Source: Baffinella frigidus
Lineage: Eukaryota > Cryptophyceae > Cryptomonadales > Baffinellaceae
Direction of reading: 5' to 3'
NCBI GenBank assembly: GCA_026770585.1
Contig: MU646596.1
Coordinates: forward strand, 14,526 to 26,620
Length of the DNA: 12,095 nucleotides
The first letter of the stretch is position 1, and the number at the start of each line of letters is the position of its first letter. A program made the translations under genes and the position numbers. A model generated the notes under the pieces. The model was not told the DNA's origin. It saw only the letters and a program-made list of their open reading frames with translations, and made no database searches. Below are positions 1 to 6,447 of this stretch, one piece after another.

Positions 1-147
1 GAGAGAGCGGGAGAGGGAGGAAGGGAGAGGGGGCGAGAGAGGGGGAGGGGGCGTTACTGATACCGAGCGAGGTTTGTGTGTGTGTGTGTGAGAGAGGGAG
101 AGGGAGGGAGGGAGAGGGAGGGAGAGGGAGGGAGAGAGAGAGAGACT
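1..147. repeat. Purine-rich GA/GGGA low-complexity tract
   Basis: The plus strand is almost pure purine (GAGA, GGGA, GGGC units) with a TG run near 73-90. A non-repetitive decamer, ACTGATACCG, occurs near 57 and again near 150, so the tract contains at least two units of a larger repeat ending in that decamer plus a TG run. No coding signal is visible. Confidence 0.9.
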
Positions 148-343
148 TTGACTGATACCGGCGTGTGTGTGTGTACGTAAAAAATGAGACTTTGGATGAT
201 GAGAAAGCAAGATATGTGTTTGGTAAAACCGAGGAAGATAGAGAGGGGGGTTGATGGATAGACAGAGACCTCTACAAGATGGAGAAAGAGACAGCGGCCA
301 GATCAAGAATCAGGCGTCGTCGCAATGTATCCAAAACAGTAAG
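148..343 (+). other. Unassigned stretch with weak exon-like end
   Basis: This stretch matches nothing else in the window. An ATG at 279 opens a short frame rich in Arg and Lys (MEKETAARSRIRRRRNVSKT). Directly after ACA, at 339, is GTAAGC, a good match to a 5' splice donor. The frame stops shortly after 370 if the GT is not used. A first exon is possible but the evidence is thin: one short frame and one six-base motif. Confidence 0.15.
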
Positions 344-608
344 CCACCCTGGATGGAACATTATGGTATTTTGAGCATTCTTAAGTCAACTCCCCTGGAG
401 ATGGCGCCACAATGTGGCGCCCCCGTGATGAATGGATCTGGTACAAAAAGGTCTAATATGTATTTTAGTGGTATACCACCCTGGATGGAACATTATGGTA
501 TTTTGAGCATTCTTAAGTCAACTCCACTTGGAGATGGCGCCACAATGTGGCGCCCCCGTGATGAATGGATCTGGTACAAAAAGGTCTAATATGTATTTTA
601 GTGGTATA
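344..608. repeat. Tandem duplication of a 132/133-bp unit
   Basis: Unit 1 (344-475) and unit 2 (476-608) are nearly identical head-to-tail copies, differing by about one substitution and one inserted base near 396/528 (CCCCTGG against CCACTTGG). Each unit holds a perfect inverted repeat, GGCGCCACA-A-TGTGGCGCC, near its middle. The near-identity implies a recent duplication. Long ORFs read through it only because the unit is duplicated; I do not call them genes. Confidence 0.9.
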
Positions 609-716
609 AATCATGTCAACTTTTGCGATAAAGGGTTATTCGGGATTGGCCTCAAGTCTTCTCCAGGGTGGGAAGGCAGCCGCCAACTACCCTCTTTCCA
701 CAACACCACCCCGTGC

Positions 717-852
717 CACACGGTGGGCTACGAACCTTTCACCAAAAGTCAACTTGCCTTGAGACAATTAACCTTGAGGATTTTCTGGTGCAATTTGGTC
801 ACGTAACGCACTGAATTCCAACCCCAACGAAAATTTCGTAGCCCGCCGTGTG
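717..852 (+). mobile_element. MITE-like element A1 (family A)
   Basis: The ends are an 18-bp inverted repeat with one mismatch: CACACGGTGGGCTACGAA on the left and its complement at 835-852. The interior matches the element at 7158-7294 along its length and fragments near 3885, 4600 and 9587, including AAAAGTCAACTT and TTGGTCACGTAAC. At 136 bp there is no coding capacity, so it would be a non-autonomous DNA transposon. No convincing target-site duplication is visible. Confidence 0.8.
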
Positions 853-947
853 AGATATCGAGGGGGAGAGGACCTGCGGGATGTACGGAACCTTGGACTT
901 TTGCTTTGGAGCGATGCCCAGGAAGAACGCCACCATGTCCTGTTTTT

Positions 948-1097
948 ATCCGGGGACAGGTTTAATATAAATGAAAATGGATCCCTATTTGTTCATAGGA
1001 GTTGAACGAAGGTTAATTAGGGCCCTGAGTAAATTTAATTATAGCCAGAACCTGGTTTGATAGGCCATTTTCTTTTAAATTAAACATGTTCCCGGAT
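948..1097 (+). mobile_element. MITE-like element D1 (family D, 150 bp)
   Basis: This is a full-length D copy with ends ATCCGGGG and CCCGGAT and a subterminal A/T-rich inverted repeat (GTTTAATATAAATGAAAATGG against the complement of CCATTTTCTTTTAAATTAAAC, in part). Full-length copies at 4698-4847 (inverted) and 9899-10048 have exactly the same length, and a truncated copy lies at 9326-9424. The core contains TTCATAGGAGT and TTAATTAGGGCCCT. Confidence 0.88.
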
Positions 1098-1169
1098 GAG
1101 TTTGGAGATCCTCCCATGCGAGTGTGCGAATATGTGATACACCGATTATCCTGTTGAGTACGAATGTAT

Positions 1170-1330
1170 CCACAAAGCGGACTTCGAAGAGATTTTGAAT
1201 GACCCCTAAGCGATAAGACCTACGATCCTACGGTACGCAACCCGTAGGGACATAGGGGGGTTCCTGCGGATAAGGTAACGGAAAGTCGGCCCGATTCGGG
1301 CCGAAAATCCCTTGGCAGCCCGCTGTGTGG
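1170..1330 (-). mobile_element. MITE-like element B1 (family B)
   Basis: Bounded by CCACAAAGCGG and CCGCTGTGTGG inverted ends. Reading the minus strand, it carries the family order: TIR, GGGATTTTCGGCC, a GGCCCGAATCGGGCC-type palindrome, ACCTTATCC, CCCTATGTCCC, the CCCTACGG/CCGTAGG hairpin (decayed here) and the far TIR. B2 lies 93 bp away in the opposite orientation, so 1170-1580 forms one large inverted repeat. Confidence 0.85.
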
Positions 1331-1423
1331 TAAGCGTGACCACGAGCTCCCATTTCTCAATGCAGGTCTCACCCTAGTCCCAAAGGTATCTCCCTGACCA
1401 AGCAAAGCCTCTCTCTTGCCTAA

Positions 1424-1580
1424 CCACACAGAGGGCTACGAAAGGATTTTCGGCCCAAATCGGGCCGACTTTTCATTACCTTATCCGTGGGAACCCCCCC
1501 ATGTCCCTACGGGTTGCCTACCGTAGGGTCGTAGGTCTTATTGCTTAAGTGTCATTCGAAATCCCAAGGCCGCTGTGTGG
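1424..1580 (+). mobile_element. MITE-like element B2 (family B)
   Basis: Ends are CCACACAGAGGGCTACGAA and the complement of CCACACAGCGG. The interior contains CCCTACGGGTTGCC followed by TACCGTAGGG, giving a stem of CCCTACGG with CCGTAGGG around an 8-base loop. It is the inverted partner of B1. The 93-bp spacer between them (1331-1423) has no repeat partner in the window. Confidence 0.85.
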
Positions 1581-1612
1581 CAGGCCTCTCTCGATGCATG
1601 AACACACTGGAG

Positions 1613-1711
1613 CTCTCTCTCTCCCCCCTCTCTCTCTCTCCTCCCTCCTTCCTCTCTCCCCTCTCTCCCCCCCCTCCCTCTCTCCCTCCTCTCCCTCGCC
1701 CTCCACCCCCC
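1613..1711. repeat. CT/CCCT pyrimidine tract
   Basis: Nearly uninterrupted CT and CCCT repeats. Pyrimidine on this strand and purine on the other make it a candidate for triplex structure. Frames through it translate to Ser/Leu/Pro or Arg/Glu/Gly low-complexity sequence and are not genes. Confidence 0.92.
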
Positions 1712-1775
1712 CGGCCGCCAGCCTGCTGGCGGGGCCCGCCCGTCCGTGCAGAGACCAAGTAAGGCAGTTAACGCG

Positions 1776-1924
1776 CCTTGCGAGATGTCGAGCGAATCCC
1801 TAAACCCTAAACTCTAAACCCGAACCCCCGAACCTGGACTTGCCAAGCTTCGAGCAAGTTTCTAAACCCTCAACCCTCAACCCGCAACCCTCAACTCTCA
1901 ACCCTCAACCCTCAACCCGCAACC

Positions 1925-1963
<39 letters not shown>

Positions 1964-2215
1964 ACTCTCAACCCTCAACCCCGAACCCGGCCTTGCGAAT
2001 CCACGAGCGAATCCCTAACCCCCAACCCCTTAACCATGAACCCTGAACCCTAAACCCCAAACCTGCTGATGCGAGGGTCGAGAGAATCCCCTAAACCCTG
2101 ACCCCTGACCCTTGACCCCTGCACCCTAGACCCTGAACCCTGAACCCTAAACCCTAGAGCCTGAACCCTGAACCCTGAACCCTGAACCCTTAGTCCTTAA
2201 CCCTCAACCTTGACT
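1776..2215. repeat. Degenerate telomere-like satellite with spacer units
   Basis: Runs of C-strand telomere-like heptamers: CCCTAAA, CCCTCAA (commonest from 1865 to 1980), CCCTGAA (2150-2185), CCCGCAA and CCCTTGA-type variants. The runs are separated by a spacer resembling TTGCGA..TCGAGCGAATCCC, seen near 1776, 1836, 1992, 2066 and 2212. Each run favours its own heptamer variant, as expected from local tandem expansion. This is interstitial or subtelomeric repeat rather than a telomere end, since unrelated DNA follows on both sides. Confidence 0.9.
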
Positions 2216-2255
2216 TGCGGTTCGTCGAGCGAATGGTTGTAGTCCTCCGTCACCA

Positions 2256-2375
2256 CTTAAGCGATGAGACCCACGATCCTACGGTAGGCAACCCGTAGGG
2301 ACATAGGGGGGCTTCCTACGGATAAGGTAACGGAGATTCGGGCCGATTCGGGCCGAAAATCCCTTCGTAGCCCTT
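2256..2375 (-). mobile_element. Truncated MITE-like element B3 (family B)
   Basis: Shares the B interior from TTAAGCGATGAGACC through the CCTACGGTAGGCAACCCGTAGGG hairpin region (here cited in part) to GGGCCGAAAATCCCTTCGTAG, in the same orientation as B1. Both outer TIRs are lost: the left end starts directly after the P1 block and the right end stops at CGTAGCCC. It is a degraded copy. Confidence 0.75.
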
Positions 2376-2382
2376 AATCCTT

Positions 2383-2572
2383 CCACACGAGAATGCTAGA
2401 GGGGCCTATTTAAAAGTGAGATGCTTTACAAGTAAGTATTTGTGTAGTAATTTTCATGTAAAAACGGTCACGGAAGTAAAAATTATACCAGGCGCGAGGT
2501 TGGAATGCCCTATCCTGGTACAAATGTTTACAACCCCACATGTAAAAAGGATCCTTCAGCATTCTCGAGTGG
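2383..2572 (+). mobile_element. MITE-like element M2 (family M)
   Basis: Ends are CCACACGAGAATGCT and the complement of CCACTCGAGAATGCT. Interior blocks CTTTACAAGT, TGTGTAGTAATTTTCA and ACAACCCCACAT match M1 (3560-3803) in the same order. It lacks the 72-bp cruciform that M1 carries; at the corresponding place it has its own short inverted repeat (TACCAGG with CCTGGTA). An ORF across it is incidental. Confidence 0.75.
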
Positions 2573-2639
2573 TTGACCTTGACTTGCGATTCGTCGAGCG
2601 AATGGTTGTGGTCCTCCGTCACCACGATCTGCAACCGCG

Positions 2640-2738
2640 AAAGTTAACAGCGCCCGGAAAGTTAACAGCGCCCGAGAAGTCAACAGCGCCCGAGAAGTCA
2701 ACAGCGCCCGGAAAGTCAACAGCGCCCGGAAAGTCAAT
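2640..2738. repeat. 18-bp tandem repeat, about 5.5 units
   Basis: Units follow AARGTYAACAGCGCCCGR, starting at 2640, 2658, 2676, 2694, 2712 and a partial at 2730. Changes (GTTAAC to GTCAAC, CGGA to CGAG) are shared between neighbouring units, so the array grew by unequal exchange or slippage. 18 is a multiple of 3, so the array stays open when translated, but nothing else supports coding. A degenerate relative lies at 3296-3366. Confidence 0.92.
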
Positions 2739-3109
2739 TCTGATGAGCGGCCCAGACGGGCCTGGCGCGGTTCACACGGTTCAATCTCGAAGAAGGAATT
2801 TTCACGGGCCCGCATCGGCAGCATCTCCTAAAAAGAACGTTCTTTTCTCCACGGATCGGCGCGTGCCGATCCAAAACGGTCGGCTCAAGCTACGCTAGAC
2901 GGGAAGGGGGTCAATCGTAAAAGTCAACTCCCATGAGGCCTCGAGTCAAGTTTTGCCAACTTCCAGGAATTTCGTGGAACCTGCCCTTACGGCAACTTTT
3001 GATTGACCAACTTCACATCTAAAGTGGAGTGACACGCCGCGAAAGATGCCACCTATCCACGCGCAACGACGTCAACTTAAGGGGTGATTTTCTGCAAATG
3101 GTGGTCCTC
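2739..3109. other. Gene-free stretch with perfect short palindromes
   Basis: No gene or repeat family is recognisable in most of this stretch. Two perfect inverted repeats lie seven bases apart: AAAAGAACGTTCTTTT at 2831-2846 and GGATCGGC-GCGT-GCCGATCC at 2853-2872. The segment ends in ...GGTGGTCCTC, which is the left half of the third P block interrupted by C1. Confidence 0.6.
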
Positions 3110-3279
3110 CCACACGAGGCTATCCATGCGAACAGAATAAAAGGACACTTTAAAATTTGTGGGGAAAGCTACACGGAAAGCGTGTAGGTACGTGACCAAT
3201 TGCTGACTTTTGGCGTGTTTCCTGGGCAACAATCCAAAAATTGACTTACGAATCTGTTCGCATGGATAGCCTCGTGTGG
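3110..3279 (+). mobile_element. MITE-like element C1 (family C)
   Basis: Terminal inverted repeats are perfect over more than 25 bp: CCACACGAGGCTATCCATGC and on through GAACAGA, mirrored at 3254-3279. The centre folds as CTACACG-GAAAG-CGTGTAG. The block ACTTTTGGCGTGTTTCC is shared with C2 and, on the other strand, with family G. It splits a copy of the P block, so it inserted at about the TCCTCC/CACCAC junction. Confidence 0.9.
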
Positions 3280-3295
3280 CCACCACCACAATCTG

Positions 3296-3366
3296 CCCGG
3301 AAAGTCAATGAAAGTCAATTTCCTCGGAAAGTCAATACCCAGACAGTAAATACCCGGACAGCGACC
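3296..3366. repeat. Degenerate copy of the 18-bp array
   Basis: Irregular repeats of CCCGGAAAGTCAAT-type units (GGAAAGTCAATG, AAAGTCAATTTCC, GGAAAGTCAATACCC, CAGTAAATACCCGGACAGCG) follow the right half of the P block, as the regular array at 2640-2738 follows P2. The P block plus array is therefore a duplicated pair, one tidy and one decayed. Confidence 0.7.
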
Positions 3367-3378
3367 CGGTGTGCGCAC

Positions 3379-3480
3379 ATCCCTCAAGTGGCGGACGGGC
3401 GATGAATCGCTCTAACTCGCCCTAGGCAGGTCCTAGGGCCCTACCGTAGGGCGTATGAACCTACTCGCCACTTGAGGGAT
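3379..3480 (+). mobile_element. MITE-like element E1 (family E)
   Basis: Perfect 15-bp TIRs, ATCCCTCAAGTGGCG and its complement, enclose GC-rich palindromic sequence: AACTCGCCCTAGGC, AGGTCCTAGGGCCC and CCCTACCGTAGGG. The core matches E2 at 11296-11393 closely. The CCTACCGTAGG motif is also the hairpin core of family B. There is no coding capacity at 102 bp. Confidence 0.8.
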
Positions 3481-3559
3481 AAGTTCGGTACGAAATTCCT
3501 CGGATTTTCCTCTTGTTCTTTTTTGAGCGGATTTGGAGCGACCCCTGGTACAGATCGGT

Positions 3560-3803
3560 CCACTCGAGGCTGGAAGTGGGAGCATTTTAAAACAGTCATT
3601 CTTTTACAAGTGAAGAGAAAAAAAGAACTGTGTAGTAATTTTCACACACATAGGGACATTTGGTCACGTATCTCAAGTCACGTACCTCAAGTTATGACTT
3701 GAGATACGTGCATAACTTGAGATACGTGACCAAGCATGCCCCTGAGTGGTACTAAATTTAACAACCCCACATTTAACATACTCCCTCTTCCAGCCTCGAG
3801 TGG
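3560..3803 (+). mobile_element. MITE-like element M1 (family M) with cruciform
   Basis: Ends are CCACTCGAGGCTGGAAG and a close inverted copy ending CCTCGAGTGG at 3803. Shares CTTTTACAAGTGAAG, TGTGTAGTAATTTTCA and ACAACCCCACAT with M2. It is about 54 bp longer than M2; the excess corresponds roughly to the four-unit palindrome at 3661-3732. Confidence 0.78.
3661..3732. repeat. Four-unit perfect palindrome (cruciform)
   Basis: A ~13-base unit, ACGTATCTCAAGT, occurs twice forward (near 3666 and 3680, the second with C for T) and twice in inverse (near 3697 and 3715). The outer arms TGGTCACGTATCTCAAGT (3661-3678) and 3715-3732 are exact complements, as are large parts of the inner arms. The whole 72 bp can fold as one long hairpin. 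Confidence 0.9.
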
Positions 3804-3825
3804 GTGGGTTGGAACCGGACAAAAA

Positions 3826-4565
3826 ACGCTTTCATGCGGAGGGCGGGCGGGATTATTGCATCAAAAAAGCCTTGAAGCTAATTGCCTCGGGGAAAGTTGA
3901 CTTTTGATGAAAGGTTCGTAGTACACCGTGTGGAGGGTGTCAGGTTGAGGGTTTAGGGGTTGGGGTCACCGAGAGGTTGGTGAACCCGCACACAAGGGCG
4001 CGAACCGCCGTGAGGTTCAGCAACAACCACCCGAACATTAGTGTCCGAGGCCATGCAATTCAAACCGCCTTTAATGCTACCGTAAGGGTGCAGTGTCAGA
4101 TTTTGGATTTCCTCGGTTACAACACTCCACGAACGAAACTCCTCGGATACGAAACTCCACGAGAACCCTCGAGCAAAACACGCTTTCCTGCGGAGGGCGG
4201 GTGTTGGTAGTTCGCCGTGTGGAGGGCGTAAGGTGTAGGGTTTGGGGTTTAGGGGTCACCGAGAGGTTGGTGAACCCGCGCGCGAGGGCGCGAACCGCCG
4301 GGAGGTTCAGCAACAACCACCCGAACATTAGTGTCCGAGGCCATGCAATTTAAACCGCCTTTTATGCTATCTTAAGGGTAAAGTTTGTCAGATTTTGCTA
4401 TTATTTTAGCATCGACATAGCTGTACGATAAGACAAAACGCATCGACATAGCTTTGCCATACGAAACTCCACGAAAATCCTCAAACACACAACACGCTTT
4501 CCTGCTGAGGGCGGGCGGGCACCGAGAGGTTGGTGAACCCGCGCGCGAGGGCGCGAACCGCCGTG
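3826..4565 (+). repeat. Large tandem repeat, two units plus a partial third
   Basis: Landmarks recur in order: ACGCTTTCNTGCGGAGGGCGG (starts 3826, 4180, 4494), CACCGAGAGGTTGGTGAACC (3967, 4257, 4520), and GTTCAGCAACAACCACCCG with ACATTAGTGTCCGAGGCCATG (units 1 and 2). Units are about 354 and 314 bp; the third is cut short. Spacing differs because unit 1 carries an A fragment and units 1 and 2 carry telomere-like GTTTAGGGG sequence where unit 3 has neither. Unit 2 also has GCATCGACATAGCT twice. Confidence 0.85.
3885..3934 (-). mobile_element. Truncated family A fragment A5
   Basis: On the minus strand this reads CCACACGGTGTACTACGAAC, then CTTTCATCAAAAGTCAACTT and GAGGCAATTAGC, the left half of family A. 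The right half is absent. It sits inside unit 1 of the tandem repeat. A shorter scar (TTCGCCGTGTGG) remains at the matching place in unit 2 near 4209. Confidence 0.75.
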
Positions 4566-4571
4566 AAGTTT

Positions 4572-4676
4572 GCCACCTCGGGGTCCATTTCCTGCGATCC
4601 GTAAAGTTAATTGCCTCAAGGCAAGTTGACTTTTGGTGAAAGGTTCGTACGGCCACCTCGGGGCCCATTTCCTGCG
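4572..4676 (-). mobile_element. Truncated family A fragment A4 between 25-bp direct repeats
   Basis: The middle (about 4599-4650) is the left part of family A in reverse: GTAAAGTTAATTGCC, AAGTTGACTTTTGGTGAAAG, GTTCGTACGG. It is bracketed by a 25-bp direct repeat with one mismatch, 4572-4596 and 4652-4676, beginning GCCACCTCGGGG and ending CATTTCCTGCG. The outermost TIR bases are missing, so the repeat could be a long target duplication or a local duplication. Confidence 0.75.
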
Positions 4677-4697
4677 TCCAGCGCCGCGTTAAAGGGC

Positions 4698-4847
4698 ATC
4701 CGGGAACATGTTTAATTTAAAAGCAAATGGACTATCAAACTGGATTCTGGCCCTAATGAAATTTATTTAGGGCCCTAATTGACCTTGGTCCAACTCCTAT
4801 GAACAAACAGGGATCCATTTTCTTTTAAATTAAACATGTTCCCGGAT
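4698..4847 (-). mobile_element. MITE-like element D2 (family D, 150 bp)
   Basis: Full-length D copy in the reverse orientation: ATCCGGGAACATGTTTAATT at the left and its near-perfect complement ending CCCGGAT at the right. The subterminal A/T-rich arms are more perfectly paired than in D1. Flanks are AAAGGGC and CAAGGCGGG, with no clear target duplication. Confidence 0.9.
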
Positions 4848-4850
4848 CAA

Positions 4851-4955
4851 GGCGGGCACCGAGAGGTTGGTGAACCGTGTGGCAAACCAGAGAGGTGAAA
4901 GACGTGAACCAGAGAGGTGGAAAACACACGGTTCAGCAACCCCTCGGTGCCCGCC
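4851..4955 (+). mobile_element. Inverted-repeat element N built from the tandem-repeat motif
   Basis: GGCGGGCACCGAGAGGTTGG (4851 on, continuing GTGAACCGTGTG) is mirrored by CACACGGTTCAGCAACC then CCTCGGTGCCCGCC up to 4955. The left arm is the CACCGAGAGG motif of the tandem repeat at 3826-4565; the right arm resembles that repeat's GGTTCAGCAAC. The loop holds a direct repeat of ACCAGAGAGGTG. A CAA triplet on each side could be a 3-bp target duplication. It may be a foldback derivative of the tandem unit. Confidence 0.6.
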
Positions 4956-5024
4956 CAAACATGTGCAGTGTGGTTGTCACCTCTCCCTAGGTCCTGCTTC
5001 GGCACGGCCTGTTTGGGAGGAAGC

Positions 5025-5380
5025 CACACAGCGGGCCACCCACACGAGGCTATCCATGCGAACAGATTCGTAAGTTAATTATTAGATTATTGCCCAGGGA
5101 ACACGCCAAAAGTCAGCATTTGATCACGTTTCCGTACGGACATCCGTACTGAAACGTGATCATTTCCCCACAAATTTTAGAATGTTCTTTTATTCTGTTC
5201 GCATGGATAGCCTCGTGTGGCACAGCGGGCCACGAAGGGATTCTTGGTGGCTCAGCCACCAAAAATCGGTTAGGATATCCGCGGCAACAACCCTATGTCC
5301 CTACGGATTGCCTACCGTAGGGTTCTATGGATTATTCGCTGATAGGTTATTCACAAAATTCCTTGGTAGCCCGTTGTGTG
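5025..5380 (+). mobile_element. Family B element B5, interrupted by C2
   Basis: The left TIR (CCACACAGCGGGCCAC) begins just upstream of C2 and resumes after it at 5221 with CACAGCGGGCCACGAAGGGA. The rest of B5 runs to GTAGCCCGTTGTGTG at 5380, through CCCTACGGATTGCCTACCGT and AGGG. The stretch from 5248 to 5290 has its own small inverted repeat (TTGGTGGCTCAGCCACCAA) in place of the usual GGCCCGAATCGGGCC. Without C2 and the duplicated bases B5 would be about 163 bp. Confidence 0.82.
5040..5220 (-). mobile_element. MITE-like element C2 nested in B5
   Basis: Perfect TIR over about 27 bases (CCACACGAGGCTATCCATGC and on, mirrored to 5220). Relative to C1 it is inverted. CACAGCGGGCCAC occurs immediately before (5027-5039) and after (5221-5233), a 13-bp duplication of the target inside B5. 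The centre has a perfect hairpin, TGATCACGTTTC and its complement around a second palindrome (GTACGGACATCCGTAC), unlike the C1 centre. Confidence 0.92.
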
Positions 5381-5515
5381 GGTCGTTGCGACCGTGTCGA
5401 CATCCCTCAACTTCTCTCTCTTTCATCATGCGCAGACTCCAACGACTGTGGTTCACGTAGCTCTGCCCGAACCGGCGACGAAACGGCACACAAAACGTCA
5501 CTGCAGGGTGCTGAC

Positions 5516-5716
5516 CCACGCCAGGTCACAAGTCGAAATTTCATTTTACTACACGGTCTTCCAGTCAAGTTGATTATACCCGGGAAACACGCCAAAAGTG
5601 TTGGGAATTGGAGCTCTTTGACGCCGCAATAATGTTTTTAAATAAGAATGTGTACCAGGACGAGCCATCTATTGCGAACGAGTGTGTATGAAAATCCCAC
5701 TTCTGCCCTGGCGTGG
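5516..5716 (+). mobile_element. MITE-like element G1 (family G)
   Basis: Ends CCACGCCAGGTCA and CCCTGGCGTGG are inverted copies. Interior blocks ATTTTACTACACGGTC, CCCGGGAAACACGCCAAAAG, GGAGCTCTTTG and GTGTATGAAAATCCCACTT match G2 in order. TGAC is present on both sides (5512-5515 and 5717-5720), a candidate 4-bp target duplication. Confidence 0.82.
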
Positions 5717-5740
5717 TGACGGGCGACGCAGCGTGTATCG

Positions 5741-5856
5741 TAGAGCGGTGTGCAGAGAAATTGGCTACCGAAACAATAAACAGTGTGTTGAGCTCTGACG
5801 TTTTTGCACCAGCACCATCAACTTCACCCATTTTCCGAGGCCAATTTCTCTCTGCA
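5741..5856 (+). mobile_element. Degenerate foldback element F2 (family F)
   Basis: TAGAGCGGTGTGCAGAGAAA and TTGGC at the left match the F1 arm, and GCCAATTTCTCTCTGCAC at the right is the inverted counterpart. The interior no longer pairs. The right arm runs straight into the CTGTCT array, so the array may have grown from the CTCTGCACTCTG end of the element. Confidence 0.6.
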
Positions 5857-6048
5857 CTCTGTCTCTGTCTCTGTCTCTGTCTCTGTCTCTGTCTCTGTCT
5901 CTGTCTTGGTCGCTGTCTCTGTCTCTGTCTCTGTGTCGGTCGCTGTCTCTGTCTCTGTCTCTGTCTCTGTCTCTGTCGCTGTCTCTGTCTCTGTTTCTGT
6001 CTCTGTCTCGGTCGCTGTCTCTGTCTCTGTCTCTCCCTGTCCCTCCCT
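5857..6048. repeat. GTCTCT hexanucleotide array
   Basis: About 190 bp of TCTCTG/GTCTCT units with interruptions of the type GGTCGCTG at about 5909, 5938 and 6009. It ends in CTCTCCCTGTCCCTCCCT, as does the array at 10731-10876. Translations (Ser-Val, Cys-Leu, or Thr-Glu alternation on the reverse) are artefacts of the repeat. Confidence 0.93.
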
Positions 6049-6068
6049 ATGTAGCGCTACAGTGAAGC

Positions 6069-6212
6069 TCATCTCGAAAGATAACTGAATCAGTTCCCTA
6101 ATTAGCGTTTTCAGTTAATTAGGAGGCCTAGTTAAATTTCCTATGCCCTAATTGATTCCTCCTATTCAACCTCCTATCAAAAAGGAACTGATTCAGTTAT
6201 CTTCCGAGATGA
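6069..6212 (+). mobile_element. MITE-like element J1 (family J)
   Basis: TIRs TCATCTCGAAAGATAACTGA(ATCAGTTCC) and the complement at 6184-6212 pair almost perfectly over 29 bp. AAGC lies on both sides (6065-6068, 6213-6216), a clean 4-bp target duplication. The interior has A/T-rich TTAATTAGGAGGCCTAGTTAA sequence (cited in part). A 5' half copy, J2, is at 7598. Confidence 0.9.
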
Positions 6213-6216
6213 AAGC

Positions 6217-6447
6217 AGGGCGCGTGGTCGAGGGTCATCGGATCCTTTGAATTTCATCTTGGACCATTCCAGAATCTGTCCACATAAAAAGGCGTAATAT
6301 AGCACCATCGTATGCTTAAAATAGCAGACACACCCTTATCTTCGGCGTCGGAAGCCTAAGATAGCGGGACAGAATCTGTCTTGTTCCGAAATTAAATTAT
6401 ACGGGATCGGTTCAAAAGCCCAAAAGGTGATGTGTCTGTCTCTGGCA
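6217..6447. other. Unassigned non-repetitive stretch
   Basis: No gene or family is recognisable. AGAATCTGTC occurs twice (near 6271 and 6371), and AAATAGCAGAC and AAGATAGCGGGAC resemble each other, so it may contain a decayed inverted or direct repeat. It runs into a TGTC/TGCC microsatellite. Confidence 0.5.

Larger units (their letters stand above)
2203..2625. repeat. Direct repeat P1/P2 flanking B3 and M2
   Basis: A ~53-bp block at 2203-2255 recurs at 2573-2625 with about three differences; it contains CCTTGACTTGCG, TCGTCGAGCGAATGG and TCCTCCGTCACCAC. B3 and M2 fill the gap between the copies. The first part is the same TCGAGCGAA spacer found in the telomere-like satellite. A third, partial copy (GGTGGTCCTC, then ACCACAATCTGC) is split by C1 near 3098-3300. 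Confidence 0.8.

Noticed and set aside
1170-1580. Composite transposon bounded by B1 and B2
   Set aside because: The 93-bp interior has no gene, and each B copy is complete with its own two TIRs, so two independent insertions explain it.
2640-2738. CRISPR-like array
   Set aside because: The 18-bp units follow one another directly with no unique spacers, and the surroundings are eukaryotic in character.
2416-2898. 160-codon frame on the plus strand
   Set aside because: It crosses element M2, the P block and the 18-bp tandem array; the frame depends on repeat units of a length divisible by three and shows no conserved-domain character.
5804-6088. Long frames of Ser-Val, Cys-Leu or Thr-Glu repeats
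   Set aside because: They are translations of the GTCTCT microsatellite in all frames and have no other protein-like sequence.
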